Of a stretch of DNA of 8,347 bases, positions 1 through 6,278 are shown piece by piece (position 1 is the first letter of the stretch; every line of letters begins with the position of its first letter). Position numbers and translations under genes: made by a program. The notes beneath the pieces are model-generated. The model did no database searches, was not told the origin of the DNA, and saw only the letters and a list, made by a program, of their open reading frames with translations. Source of the DNA: Clostridia bacterium (GTDB lineage Bacteria > Bacillota > Clostridia > Christensenellales > UBA1242); contig JAFZND010000017.1 in NCBI GenBank assembly GCA_017553065.1, forward strand, positions 1 through 8,347, read 5' to 3'.

Positions 1-1
1 G

Positions 2-382
2 ATTACTGGTATCACTTTTAAAGGCAAAAAGTTGTGTCCCAAAATTAGCCCAAACAAAACAATTAGTGGTGCCATTGGTGGTTTAGTTGGTGGTGTTGCT
101 AGTGCCTTTGTGGTGTATGCATTATTTAATTTATCGCCTAGTTTTGTTAGCGATTTTAGTGCTATTGGCGGTAATGCTTGGCATATACTAATTGTGGGTT
201 TTGTAGGTGCAATAATATCTCAAATAGGCGATATTCTTGCAAGTTTACTAAAACGCCATGCAGATGTTAAGGATTATGGAAATATTTTCCCTGGGCATGG
301 TGGAGTAATGGACAGAATGGATGGATTAATTTTTAATTCAGCATTTGTGTTGTTATTCTTTGCTTTAATTGTAATTATTTAA
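2..382 (+). CDS. cdsA: Phosphatidate cytidylyltransferase, C-terminal part (gene runs off the left edge)
   Basis: CdsA is an integral membrane enzyme that makes CDP-diacylglycerol from phosphatidic acid and CTP, the precursor of acidic phospholipids. Only the last 126 residues are present; the frame is open to the left edge, so the TTG at 32 is an internal Leu codon and not a start. The fragment opens with the family's FKGKKLCPKISPNKT stretch. The full CdsA signature is encoded at 242-322: S-L-L-K-R, then K-D-Y-G, F-P-G-H-G-G and D-R-M-D, with the acidic metal-binding residues intact. Three hydrophobic segments are visible, around the Gly-rich stretch after the SPNKT motif, before the SLLKR motif, and at the extreme C-terminus. 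The stop TAA (380-382) overlaps the ribosome binding site of rseP, so the two genes are translationally close. dxr, which often lies between them, is absent. Confidence 0.96.
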   Translation: MTGITFKGKKLCPKISPNKTISGAIGGLVGGVASAFVVYALFNLSPSFVSDFSAIGGNAWHILIVGFVGAIISQIGDILASLLKRHADVKDYGNIFPGHGGVMDRMDGLIFNSAFVLLFFALIVII

Positions 383-386
383 GGAG
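381..386 (+). promoter_or_regulatory. Ribosome binding site fixing the TTG start of rseP
   Basis: AAGGAG begins inside the cdsA stop codon and lies 6 nt before the TTG at 393. No ATG or GTG in the rseP frame is better placed, so TTG is the most credible start. Confidence 0.8.
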
Positions 387-392
387 ATTATT

Positions 393-1493
393 TTGATTAG
401 TTTTCTTGGTAGTGTGGCAACAGTTTTTACTAATATTGGATATGTTTTGCTTGCAATTTTAGTGCTCATGATTATGATTGTAATTCATGAACTAGGTCAC
501 TATACTGCTGGCAAAATTTTTAAGTTTAAAATAACAGAGTTTTCCATTGGTTTTGGTAAAGCTATTTTTTCCAGACAAATGAAAAGTGGAGAGATTTTTT
601 CTATTAGAATTGTTCCACTTGGTGGTTACTGTGCATTTGCCGGAGAGGATAAAGAAGTTGCTGAAGAAGACGACTTTAATAGTAAGCCATGGTGGCAACG
701 CCTAATTGTTTTATTTAGTGGTGCATTTTTCAACTTCTTATCAGCAGTTATATTTACAATATTTTTGCTTGCATTTGCTTCAAGCGGATATAGTAAGATA
801 ACTTCAGTAGATAGTGTTGTTTATGAAACTGGTAGCCCAGTACTAGAAGTGAACGATGTTATTCTAAGAGTAGATGGAACAAAAACAAGATTTCTAAATG
901 GTGGATTTACAAACTTAATTTCTTCTGCTAGTGATACAGAACCAATTGTTCTTACAATTGATAGAGATGGAGAAACACTTGATGTTATTGTTAGAAAACA
1001 TCAAACAGAAAGTAAGGACGAAAATGGAAATGTTATTACAGATGAACATGGTAATCCTGTAATGGTTAGTGTTGTTGGAGTGACAACCACAAATCACAAA
1101 TATTCGTTTGGCAAAGCATTATATATGGCATTTCCAGTAACATGTGAAATGGCGTGGGATTGCTTAGTGATAATTGGTAAAATACTTATTGGACAATATA
1201 ACATTAAAGATTTAGGTGGACCAATTACAACGATTAGCACAATTGCTACTGCATCAAGACATTTGATAAATTTATTATTGTTATTCCCAGTAATATCAGT
1301 AAATTTAGCCGTATTTAACTGGTTGCCAATTCCAGCACTTGATGGTGCGAGAATGGTATTTGTTATAATTGAAGCAATACGCAAAAAACCAATTAGGCGC
1401 GATATCGAAGCCAAGATTCATGGCGTTGGATTATTTGTATTATTTGCATTTGTGATAGTGGTGGATATACTGCATTTATTTGTTTTTAAATAA
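393..1493 (+). CDS. rseP: Site-2 intramembrane zinc metalloprotease (RseP/RasP family)
   Basis: This protease cuts transmembrane segments of regulatory proteins, typically anti-sigma factors, and clears remnant signal peptides. In Bacillus the orthologue is RasP. The 366-residue protein begins with a membrane helix carrying the zinc site H32-E33-L-G-H36. It is followed by the membrane-associated V-P-L-G-G-Y loop and a second hydrophobic segment (about 105-130). A single PDZ-like region lies at about 135-235; its end carries an Asn/Gly/Asp-rich insert (ENGNVITDEHGNP). The second catalytic motif, N-W-L-P-I-P-A-L-D-G, places the third zinc ligand at about D317, and a final helix ends the protein. 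Length and motif order match single-PDZ members of the family, with nothing missing. It starts at TTG 393 and is followed after 15 nt by the PolC-like gene. Its substrate cannot be told from this window. Confidence 0.95.
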   Translation: MISFLGSVATVFTNIGYVLLAILVLMIMIVIHELGHYTAGKIFKFKITEFSIGFGKAIFSRQMKSGEIFSIRIVPLGGYCAFAGEDKEVAEEDDFNSKPWWQRLIVLFSGAFFNFLSAVIFTIFLLAFASSGYSKITSVDSVVYETGSPVLEVNDVILRVDGTKTRFLNGGFTNLISSASDTEPIVLTIDRDGETLDVIVRKHQTESKDENGNVITDEHGNPVMVSVVGVTTTNHKYSFGKALYMAFPVTCEMAWDCLVIIGKILIGQYNIKDLGGPITTISTIATASRHLINLLLLFPVISVNLAVFNWLPIPALDGARMVFVIIEAIRKKPIRRDIEAKIHGVGLFVLFAFVIVVDILHLFVFK

Positions 1494-1499
1494 GAAGGA
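1492..1499 (+). promoter_or_regulatory. Ribosome binding site fixing the ATG 1509 start
   Basis: AAGAAGGA overlaps the end of rseP and sits 9 nt before ATG 1509. An in-frame TTG at 1500 directly abuts this site, leaving no spacing, so ATG 1509 is the likelier start of the PolC-like gene. Confidence 0.75.
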
Positions 1500-1508
1500 T
1501 TGTTACTA

Positions 1509-3071
1509 ATGAAAGATATAATGACTTATATAAATGAACAAACTAACAATGCTTACCAACATCTAAAGTTGGTAGGTGTTGTTTACAATCCAACAATTGG
1601 TAACACAAGTTTTAGATTTATATATAAAAATGGTACATCTTTCAAGCAAAGTGACAAAGATAGAATTGCAGAATTAATAAATGAGTATTACGAAAATACT
1701 ATAGAAGTAGATGTAAAAGTAAAAAGAGACTATGTAGATGAAGAAGTTGTTACAGACACTTTATTTAAGTACATTTATTCTCATTACACAAGCATACAAA
1801 ATGATGTATCTCGTGATAACATACATGTGACTTTAGGTGGCGAGATTGCTATAGAATTACAACTTACTGAACCGGTATATGATTATTTACAATCTCAAGA
1901 TTTTGTAACCGTTGCCACAAAATATCTAAATGACAATTCATTTGAAACTTTTGAAATACTTTTGAAAAAGAGTGGCGAAGGTGACATTTACACAAAGGCA
2001 TTAGATGCAAATCATGAAAGAATGATGCAATCAATCGGTGCAGATATTAGTCAGCCATCCAAAGTAAATGTAACAAATTTAATTAAAGTATTTGGTGAAA
2101 ATTTGACTAATGTGGCATTTGATTTAAATACAATAAAGAGTGCTATGCAAAAATGCCAAATAGCCGGAAATGTAAGGTATTTTTTTGCAAAAACATTTAC
2201 ATCAAAAAGACCAGATAAAAATGGAAATTATCCTATAAAAACTTATTACACATGGTCACTAAAATATGGCCAGGGATATATGCATTGTGTGTATTTCCCA
2301 TTAAAGCAAGATGAAAATAATGAATTTGCTTTTGCTGATGATATGCAAGTGATTGTTGGTGGTGATATTGAAGAGTATATGGGCAAGCTTAACTTCAAAG
2401 TAAAATCATTATCTACTTGCAAAATTGTGGAACAAGGGGACAATGAAGTTGTCCAAAAAGATGTTAATGAAAACTATTTATATGTAAAACCAGAGAAGGT
2501 TGAGAGTGTCTCTCAATTCAATTTCTTTGATGTTCCAAAAGAACCAAACGCATTTTTGGCGCAAAATGATGTTGTTGTGTTTGACGTAGAAACAACTGGA
2601 TTAGATTACAAATCTAATGAAATTATTGAAATTGGTGCAGTAAAATTGCACAACGGCCAAATCACAGAGTCATTTTCGTGCTTTGTTAAGCCATCAGTTA
2701 AGATTCCTAGCGAAATTACTAGACTTACTGGAATTACTGATGCAATGGTTGCGGGCGCACATTCAATCAGCGAAGTAATAGTTGATTTTTATAAGTTTTG
2801 CTATGGTTGTGTAATCATGGCATACAACATAGATTTTGACTATCGATTTATCAATAGTGTAGGTGTGAAAGTTGGATACAAATTTACAAACAGGCAAGTG
2901 GACGCGATGTATCTTGCAAGAAAAGAAGTAAAAGGTGCAAAAAACTTTACTTTGTCATCAATTTGTAAGCGCTTGGGTGTAAGTTTGGAGGGCGCACATA
3001 GGGCAATTAACGACGCTACTGCCACAGCAGAGATTGTAAAATTGATTAGCGACAATGTTTCGCCAAATTAA
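1509..3071 (+). CDS. PolC-like N-terminal/OB protein with DEDDh 3'-5' exonuclease, no polymerase domain
   Basis: A 520-residue protein ending in a complete DEDDh exonuclease of the PolC/DnaQ type. Catalytic residues, numbered from ATG 1509, are D359 and E361 (F-D-V-E-T-T-G), D444 (Y-N-I-D-F-D), and H497 and D502 (H-R-A-I-N-D). About 340 residues precede it. The first 160 resemble the N-terminal region of PolC, and about 215-310 look like an OB-fold; both assignments are from pattern, not a search. Full PolC is about 1,430 residues, with the exonuclease inserted in a PHP domain and followed by the polymerase core. Here PHP sequence is missing before the exonuclease as well as after it, and the protein stops just past the exonuclease fold. 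It lies where polC normally sits, between rseP and rimP. Likely role, inferred: 3'-5' proofreading or DNA-end processing, perhaps with a separate polymerase. A general DnaQ-like nuclease is the alternative. Confidence 0.8.
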   Translation: MKDIMTYINEQTNNAYQHLKLVGVVYNPTIGNTSFRFIYKNGTSFKQSDKDRIAELINEYYENTIEVDVKVKRDYVDEEVVTDTLFKYIYSHYTSIQNDVSRDNIHVTLGGEIAIELQLTEPVYDYLQSQDFVTVATKYLNDNSFETFEILLKKSGEGDIYTKALDANHERMMQSIGADISQPSKVNVTNLIKVFGENLTNVAFDLNTIKSAMQKCQIAGNVRYFFAKTFTSKRPDKNGNYPIKTYYTWSLKYGQGYMHCVYFPLKQDENNEFAFADDMQVIVGGDIEEYMGKLNFKVKSLSTCKIVEQGDNEVVQKDVNENYLYVKPEKVESVSQFNFFDVPKEPNAFLAQNDVVVFDVETTGLDYKSNEIIEIGAVKLHNGQITESFSCFVKPSVKIPSEITRLTGITDAMVAGAHSISEVIVDFYKFCYGCVIMAYNIDFDYRFINSVGVKVGYKFTNRQVDAMYLARKEVKGAKNFTLSSICKRLGVSLEGAHRAINDATATAEIVKLISDNVSPN

Positions 3072-3085
3072 ATCTATAAATTTCG

Positions 3086-3114
3086 TTGATTTTTGTATAT
3101 ATGTATGATACAAT
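3086..3114 (+). promoter_or_regulatory. Sigma-A-type promoter for the rimP-nusA-infB operon
   Basis: A -35 TTGATT (3086-3091) and a -10 TACAAT (3109-3114) are separated by exactly 17 nt. TGA just before the -10 makes it an extended -10. Transcription would start near 3121, giving an untranslated leader of about 70 nt before rimP. This is the only gap of over 100 bp in the window and separates the PolC-like gene from the nusA cluster. Not tested experimentally. Confidence 0.7.
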
Positions 3115-3136
3115 GTAGTTACTAATAATAATATGC

Positions 3137-3167
3137 TAGAAGTGGGTTGACAAACAATCCACTTTTA
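3137..3167 (+). promoter_or_regulatory. Stem-loop in the rimP leader
   Basis: The arms 3137-3149 and 3155-3167 pair over 13 bp with two G-U pairs around a 5-nt loop (ACAAA). The hairpin lies downstream of the predicted start site and ends 8 nt before the rimP ribosome binding site. A run of four T closes the stem but no clean T-tract follows, so it is at best a weak intrinsic terminator for upstream readthrough. It could instead be a leader element that sets expression of the operon, for example by attenuation or mRNA stability. Confidence 0.55.
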
Positions 3168-3189
3168 AATTTGTTAGGGGGATTTTTAT

Positions 3190-3654
3190 ATGAACGGCAA
3201 AAAAGTGCTGACATCGTGCCAACCTTTGATAGAAAAAATTGTAACAGATTTAGGTTTGGTGCTCGTAGATTTAGAGTACAAAAAATTGGTAACAGGTATG
3301 ACATTGATTGTTTATATTGATAAGCCAGAAGGTGTTACTTTAGATGATTGTGAGATGGTAAGTAGGGCACTTGACAAACCTTTGGACGAACTAGATCCAA
3401 CAGATGGCGCTTCATACAATTTAAATGTGTCATCGCCAGGATTAGATAGGCCAATTAAGACTGACTATGATTTTAATAAGTACAAAGGTAAAGAAGTTAC
3501 ATTAAAGTTTTATGTCCCATACGAAAAATCAAAAACGCTAGATTGTGTGCTACAAGGTCATACGGATAGTGAAGTTTTGGTAAATCTAAATGGTAAAGAT
3601 TTAAAATTTGACAAAGAAAAAATAGCATTGATTACACCAGTAATAAAATTTTAA
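3190..3654 (+). CDS. rimP: Ribosome maturation factor RimP
   Basis: RimP helps assemble the 30S subunit, acting on the region around S12, and is needed for efficient 30S maturation. The 154-residue protein has the family's two-domain plan. The N-terminal alpha/beta domain runs to about residue 88, with the hallmark S-S-P-G-L-D-R-P at 81-88 and the preceding acidic segment with D-D-C-E-M-V-S-R-A-L. A C-terminal Sm-like beta-barrel follows (about 92-154). Length is typical. A strong ribosome binding site (AGGGGG, 3176-3181) lies 8 nt before ATG 3190. It is the first gene of the promoter-led operon, 31 nt upstream of nusA, the standard order in most bacteria. Confidence 0.96.
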   Translation: MNGKKVLTSCQPLIEKIVTDLGLVLVDLEYKKLVTGMTLIVYIDKPEGVTLDDCEMVSRALDKPLDELDPTDGASYNLNVSSPGLDRPIKTDYDFNKYKGKEVTLKFYVPYEKSKTLDCVLQGHTDSEVLVNLNGKDLKFDKEKIALITPVIKF

Positions 3655-3685
3655 TTAAGGTTTTAAAAATAGGAGAATTAAACAA

Positions 3686-4822
3686 ATGGTAAATAAGGAT
3701 TTTTTTCAAGCATTAGAAGAATTAGAAGCAACAAAAGGAATTAGTAAAGATTATTTTATAGAAGCATTGGAGAGTGCACTTACAAGTGCATATAAGAAAA
3801 ATTTTGGCGAAGCCAAAAGTGCTTATGTAAAACTAAATCCAGAAAAGAATACAATCAAAGTATATAGTTACAAAACTGTCGTTGAAGAAGTCGAAGATCC
3901 AGATAAAGAGATTTCACTTGCAGAAGCAAAAACAATTAAGAAATCATACAAACTTGGTGACACAATTCAACAAGAAGAAACACCAAAAGAATTTGGTCGT
4001 ATTGCTGCACAAACAGCAAAACAAGTAGTTATGCAACGCCTACGTGAAGCAGAACGTAATAGAATTATGCAAGAAGTTAGTGGAAAGCAAGATGAATTGC
4101 TTACAGTAATTGTAAGGCGTGTGGATGGCGAAAATGTATATTGCGATTTGGGTATTACAGAAGTAGAAGGTATTCTTGGACCAAAAGACCGTATTCCTGG
4201 TGAAAAATATGCAATCAATAGCAGAGTAAAAGTCTTTGTTAAGGCAGTACGCGAAAGTTACAATATGCCATATGTTCAATTAAGTAGAACAAGTGCAAAC
4301 TTTGTAAAAAGATTGTTTGAATTAGAAGTTCCAGAAATTGCCAATGGTGAAATTGAGATTAAGAGCATTGTAAGAGAAGCTGGTTATCGTACCAAAATTG
4401 CTGTAAGCAGTTCTAACACAACATTAGATGTGATTGGTGCATGTGTTGGTAACAAAGGTATGCGTGTAAATGCAATTGTAAATGAATTAAGCGGTGAGAA
4501 AATAGACATTGTTCCATATAGTGAAAATGCAGCTGAGTTTATTGCATCTGCTTTGAGTCCAGCAACAGTTCTACATGTAGAATTAAACAATAGTGAAAAA
4601 GCTTCTTTGGCAGTTGTCCCTGATGACAAACTATCACTTGCAATCGGTAAAGGTGGTCAAAATGTACGCCTTGCAGCAAGATTAACCGGATGGAAAATAG
4701 ATGTTAAGGCAAAGAGTGCTGTTCCTAGTCTTGATTTGCAAAATGAAGAGGCAGAACAAACAGCAGATTTTACAAATTTATTTGATGAATCCACAGAAGA
4801 TGAGTTTGGAGATATTGAATAA
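3686..4822 (+). CDS. nusA: Transcription termination/antitermination factor NusA
   Basis: NusA binds RNA polymerase and nascent RNA and modulates pausing, intrinsic termination and rRNA antitermination. The 378-residue protein has an N-terminal polymerase-binding domain (about 1-125) and an S1 domain (about 132-200). Two KH domains follow: the first shows G-A-C-V-G-N-K-G at 251-258, the second L-A-I-G-K-G-G-Q from 318. The C-terminal tail is short and acidic. There are no C-terminal acidic repeats of the E. coli kind, so the length fits the short Gram-positive form. AGGAG at 3671-3675 lies 10 nt before the ATG. The stop TAA overlaps the ylxR ATG by one base (TAATG), which suggests translational coupling. 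Confidence 0.97.
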   Translation: MVNKDFFQALEELEATKGISKDYFIEALESALTSAYKKNFGEAKSAYVKLNPEKNTIKVYSYKTVVEEVEDPDKEISLAEAKTIKKSYKLGDTIQQEETPKEFGRIAAQTAKQVVMQRLREAERNRIMQEVSGKQDELLTVIVRRVDGENVYCDLGITEVEGILGPKDRIPGEKYAINSRVKVFVKAVRESYNMPYVQLSRTSANFVKRLFELEVPEIANGEIEIKSIVREAGYRTKIAVSSSNTTLDVIGACVGNKGMRVNAIVNELSGEKIDIVPYSENAAEFIASALSPATVLHVELNNSEKASLAVVPDDKLSLAIGKGGQNVRLAARLTGWKIDVKAKSAVPSLDLQNEEAEQTADFTNLFDESTEDEFGDIE

Positions 4823-5082
4823 TGTCTAATTACAAAATACCTATGCGTATGTGTGTTGCTTGTAGACAAATGTATCCAAAGAAAGATATGATACGAGTAA
4901 CACGCAACAATTTGGGTATTATTCAATTAGATGCAAAAGGAAAGAGTGAAGGTCGTGGGGCATATGTTTGCAACAAAAAAGAATGTTTGGCAAAGTGCTC
5001 AAAATCAAAACTTTTGAATAAAGCATTTAAATGTAATATATCCGAAAAAATTTATGATGAATTGCAGGAGAAAAATGAATAA
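4822..5082 (+). CDS. ylxR: YlxR family RNA-binding/regulatory protein
   Basis: A small basic protein of 86 residues almost always encoded between nusA and infB; members are proposed to bind RNA or nucleic acid. The family hallmarks are visible: R-M-C-V-A-C-R at 9-15 (usual form R-x-C-V-G-C-R, here with Ala for Gly) and G-R-G-A-Y at 44-48. Cysteines at 11, 14, 50 and 55 are placed as in members that can form a metal-binding or redox cluster. The start ATG shares its first base with the nusA stop. A GGAG at 4808-4811 inside nusA may serve as ribosome binding site. The end overlaps the next gene by 8 nt. Confidence 0.93.
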   Translation: MSNYKIPMRMCVACRQMYPKKDMIRVTRNNLGIIQLDAKGKSEGRGAYVCNKKECLAKCSKSKLLNKAFKCNISEKIYDELQEKNE

Positions 5083-5368
5083 CAAAATAGCAAGTTATTT
5101 AGGATTTGCAATAAAGAGCAGAAATATAGTATTTGGCTATGATAATTTGTGCACTTGCAAGAAGAATAATGTGCTGGTTATATATGACGACACATTAAGT
5201 GAAAAAGTACAAGAAAAGTTATTGCGTCTTGTAAAGTTACATTCTTGGGAAGTAGTAAAATTTGATTATACAATAGAAAGTGTACTAAATAGAAATTGTA
5301 AAGTACTTGGTGTGTTAGATGAGCATCTTAGTGATGCTATAAAACAGAATTATAAAGGGGAAAATTGA
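5075..5368 (+). CDS. ylxQ: L7Ae-family RNA-binding protein YlxQ
   Basis: A 97-residue protein of the ribosomal L7Ae/L30e/S12e/Gadd45 superfamily, members of which bind kink-turns in RNA; YlxQ homologues sit between ylxR and infB in Gram-positive bacteria. The N-terminal I-A-S-Y-L-G-F-A-I-K-S-R-N-I-V-F-G stretch and a central V-L-V-I-Y-D-D strand fit the fold; the end (V-L-G-V-L-D-E-H-L-S-D-A-I) is typical. The start was set at ATG 5075, because AGGAG at 5066-5070 lies 4 nt upstream. An earlier in-frame ATG at 5054 lies deeper in ylxR, has no such site, and would add residues the family lacks. ATGAATAA overlaps the ylxR stop, so translation is coupled. Confidence 0.88.
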   Translation: MNNKIASYLGFAIKSRNIVFGYDNLCTCKKNNVLVIYDDTLSEKVQEKLLRLVKLHSWEVVKFDYTIESVLNRNCKVLGVLDEHLSDAIKQNYKGEN

Positions 5369-5369
5369 T

Positions 5370-6164
5370 TTGGAAAATAAGCAAGAAAAAAATGTAAATG
5401 CATTAACATTTGACAATTTGCGTTCGTTGTCTGCATTGCTTAGTGGCAGTGAATTTAATGCTTTTGTTGGTGGTATTAATAAAGCACGCAAAGCATTGGA
5501 TACATATTGCAAAAGTTTGAAGGATAGAGAAAGAACATTTTCTCAAACTGTTGAGCAATCAGTTGAAGAAGTAAAACAGGATTCAAAATTAGCTCAACCA
5601 AAAGCAAATAAGTTTAATAAAAAAGATGGTGGTAAAACAACAAACTTTGCTCCACGTAAGCAAGGTGACTTTTTTGCACGTAGAAATGAGAATGGTGGCA
5701 AAACTAATTTCAGGACAAATGCAGATGGCAAAGCAGGTTTTGGTGGTACCCAAAAACCACAACAAAAGCGTACATTTGGCAGAACACCAGAAATTGATAT
5801 TGTTCAAAAACCAGAACGCACTATTGGCAATAAAAATAAATCAAAATCCCACGATGTAGAAAACTCAAAAGGATTAAGTATCAAATCAAAAATCCGTATG
5901 GGTTATATTGATTTTGATAGTGACTATGATGAAGATAAGATTGGCAGAGTAAGAAAGGTTAAAAAGGCAAAGCAAGTAGAAGAAGTTCAAGAAAAGCAAG
6001 TCATTGATAAAGCAACAATTACTACTGACAATTTAACTGTTAAAATTTTAAGTGAAAAGATTGGTAAACCTGCCGTAGAAATCATAAAGAAATTTATGAT
6101 GTTGGGCATGATGCCAACAATAAATTCTGTTATTGATTTCCAAACAGCTGAACTTGTGGAATAA
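5370..6164 (+). CDS. infB: IF2 N-terminal part (disordered region and IF2N-2 domain)
   Basis: An open frame of 264 codons from TTG 5370, one base after the ylxQ stop. AAAGGGG (5354-5360) lies 9 nt upstream and supports this start. Residues 1-55 form a predicted helical segment that does not look like the usual first IF2N domain of Bacillota. Residues 60-200 are low-complexity, rich in Lys, Asn, Gly and Gln, as in the disordered linker of IF2. A Y-I-D-F-D-S-D-Y-D-E-D segment followed by a Lys-rich stretch matches the segment usual just before the second IF2N domain. That domain (about 213-262) is clear: L-S-E-K-I-G-K-P-A-V-E-I-I-K-K, then L-G-M-M-P-T-I-N-S-V-I-D. The frame ends at TAA 6162, where other IF2 proteins continue. 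If made alone, this product has no GTPase. Confidence 0.85.
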   Translation: MENKQEKNVNALTFDNLRSLSALLSGSEFNAFVGGINKARKALDTYCKSLKDRERTFSQTVEQSVEEVKQDSKLAQPKANKFNKKDGGKTTNFAPRKQGDFFARRNENGGKTNFRTNADGKAGFGGTQKPQQKRTFGRTPEIDIVQKPERTIGNKNKSKSHDVENSKGLSIKSKIRMGYIDFDSDYDEDKIGRVRKVKKAKQVEEVQEKQVIDKATITTDNLTVKILSEKIGKPAVEIIKKFMMLGMMPTINSVIDFQTAELVE

Positions 6165-6278
6165 TAATTTGTTGTAAATTTATAGAAAAAATTATAAAAG
6201 AAAGCAGAAGAACAATTGCACGATATTTTTGAAGTAATGGGTTAAAATCAACAAAAACGCCCACCAATTGTAACAGTT
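6162..6278 (+). other. Stop-riddled linker between the IF2N-2 and G domains of infB
   Basis: These 39 codons keep the infB frame on both sides and contain five stops. Two are adjacent at 6162 and 6165; the others are at 6183, 6195 and 6243. The sense codons read as an IF2 linker: F-V-V-N-L, K-K-A-E-E-Q-L-H-D-I-F-E-V, then Q-Q-K-R-P-P-I-V-T-V directly before M-G-H-V-D-H-G-K-T. From recalled B. subtilis IF2, the distance between T-I-E-L-I-A and M-G-H-V-D-H-G-K is also 39 residues, so nothing seems inserted or lost. The last part (from 6261) encodes the first beta strand of the G domain. Confidence 0.85.

Noticed and set aside
32..34. TTG 32 as a start for a short membrane protein
   Set aside because: The frame is open upstream to the window edge, and its residues belong to the CdsA SPNKT region, so this is the middle of cdsA.
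1094..1414. Minus-strand open frames such as this one and others opposite nusA and infB
   Set aside because: They lie wholly opposite clearly recognised genes, show no family motif and lack ribosome binding sites; they are shadows of the + strand genes.
1500..1508. TTG 1500 as start of the PolC-like gene
   Set aside because: The ribosome binding site directly abuts this TTG, while ATG 1509 is 9 nt from it, a normal distance.
3137..3167. The rimP leader stem-loop as a strong intrinsic terminator
   Set aside because: It lacks a continuous T-tract after the stem and lies downstream of the likely rimP promoter, where a strong terminator would block the operon.
5054..5074. ATG 5054 as start of ylxQ
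   Set aside because: It gives an N-terminal extension the family lacks and has no ribosome binding site; ATG 5075 follows AGGAG.
6172..6198. Promoter-like TTGTAA and TATAAA in the infB linker
   Set aside because: The spacing is only 15 nt, the boxes are weak, the region is AT-rich, and no ribosome binding site follows for the distal infB part. Chance matches are expected here.
6162..6245. Reassignment of TAA/TAG to glutamate
   Set aside because: TAA ends cdsA, rseP, the PolC-like gene, rimP, nusA and ylxR, and TAG ends infB and rbfA, each at the expected family length. No conserved Glu elsewhere in the window is written as TAA or TAG. A global recoding does not fit.
6162..6278. An inserted element (intein, intron or translational-bypass sequence) splitting infB
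   Set aside because: The stretch has the same codon number as the linker of recalled B. subtilis IF2 and reads as IF2 between the stops. There is nothing extra to splice or skip, and no intein or intron motif is visible.
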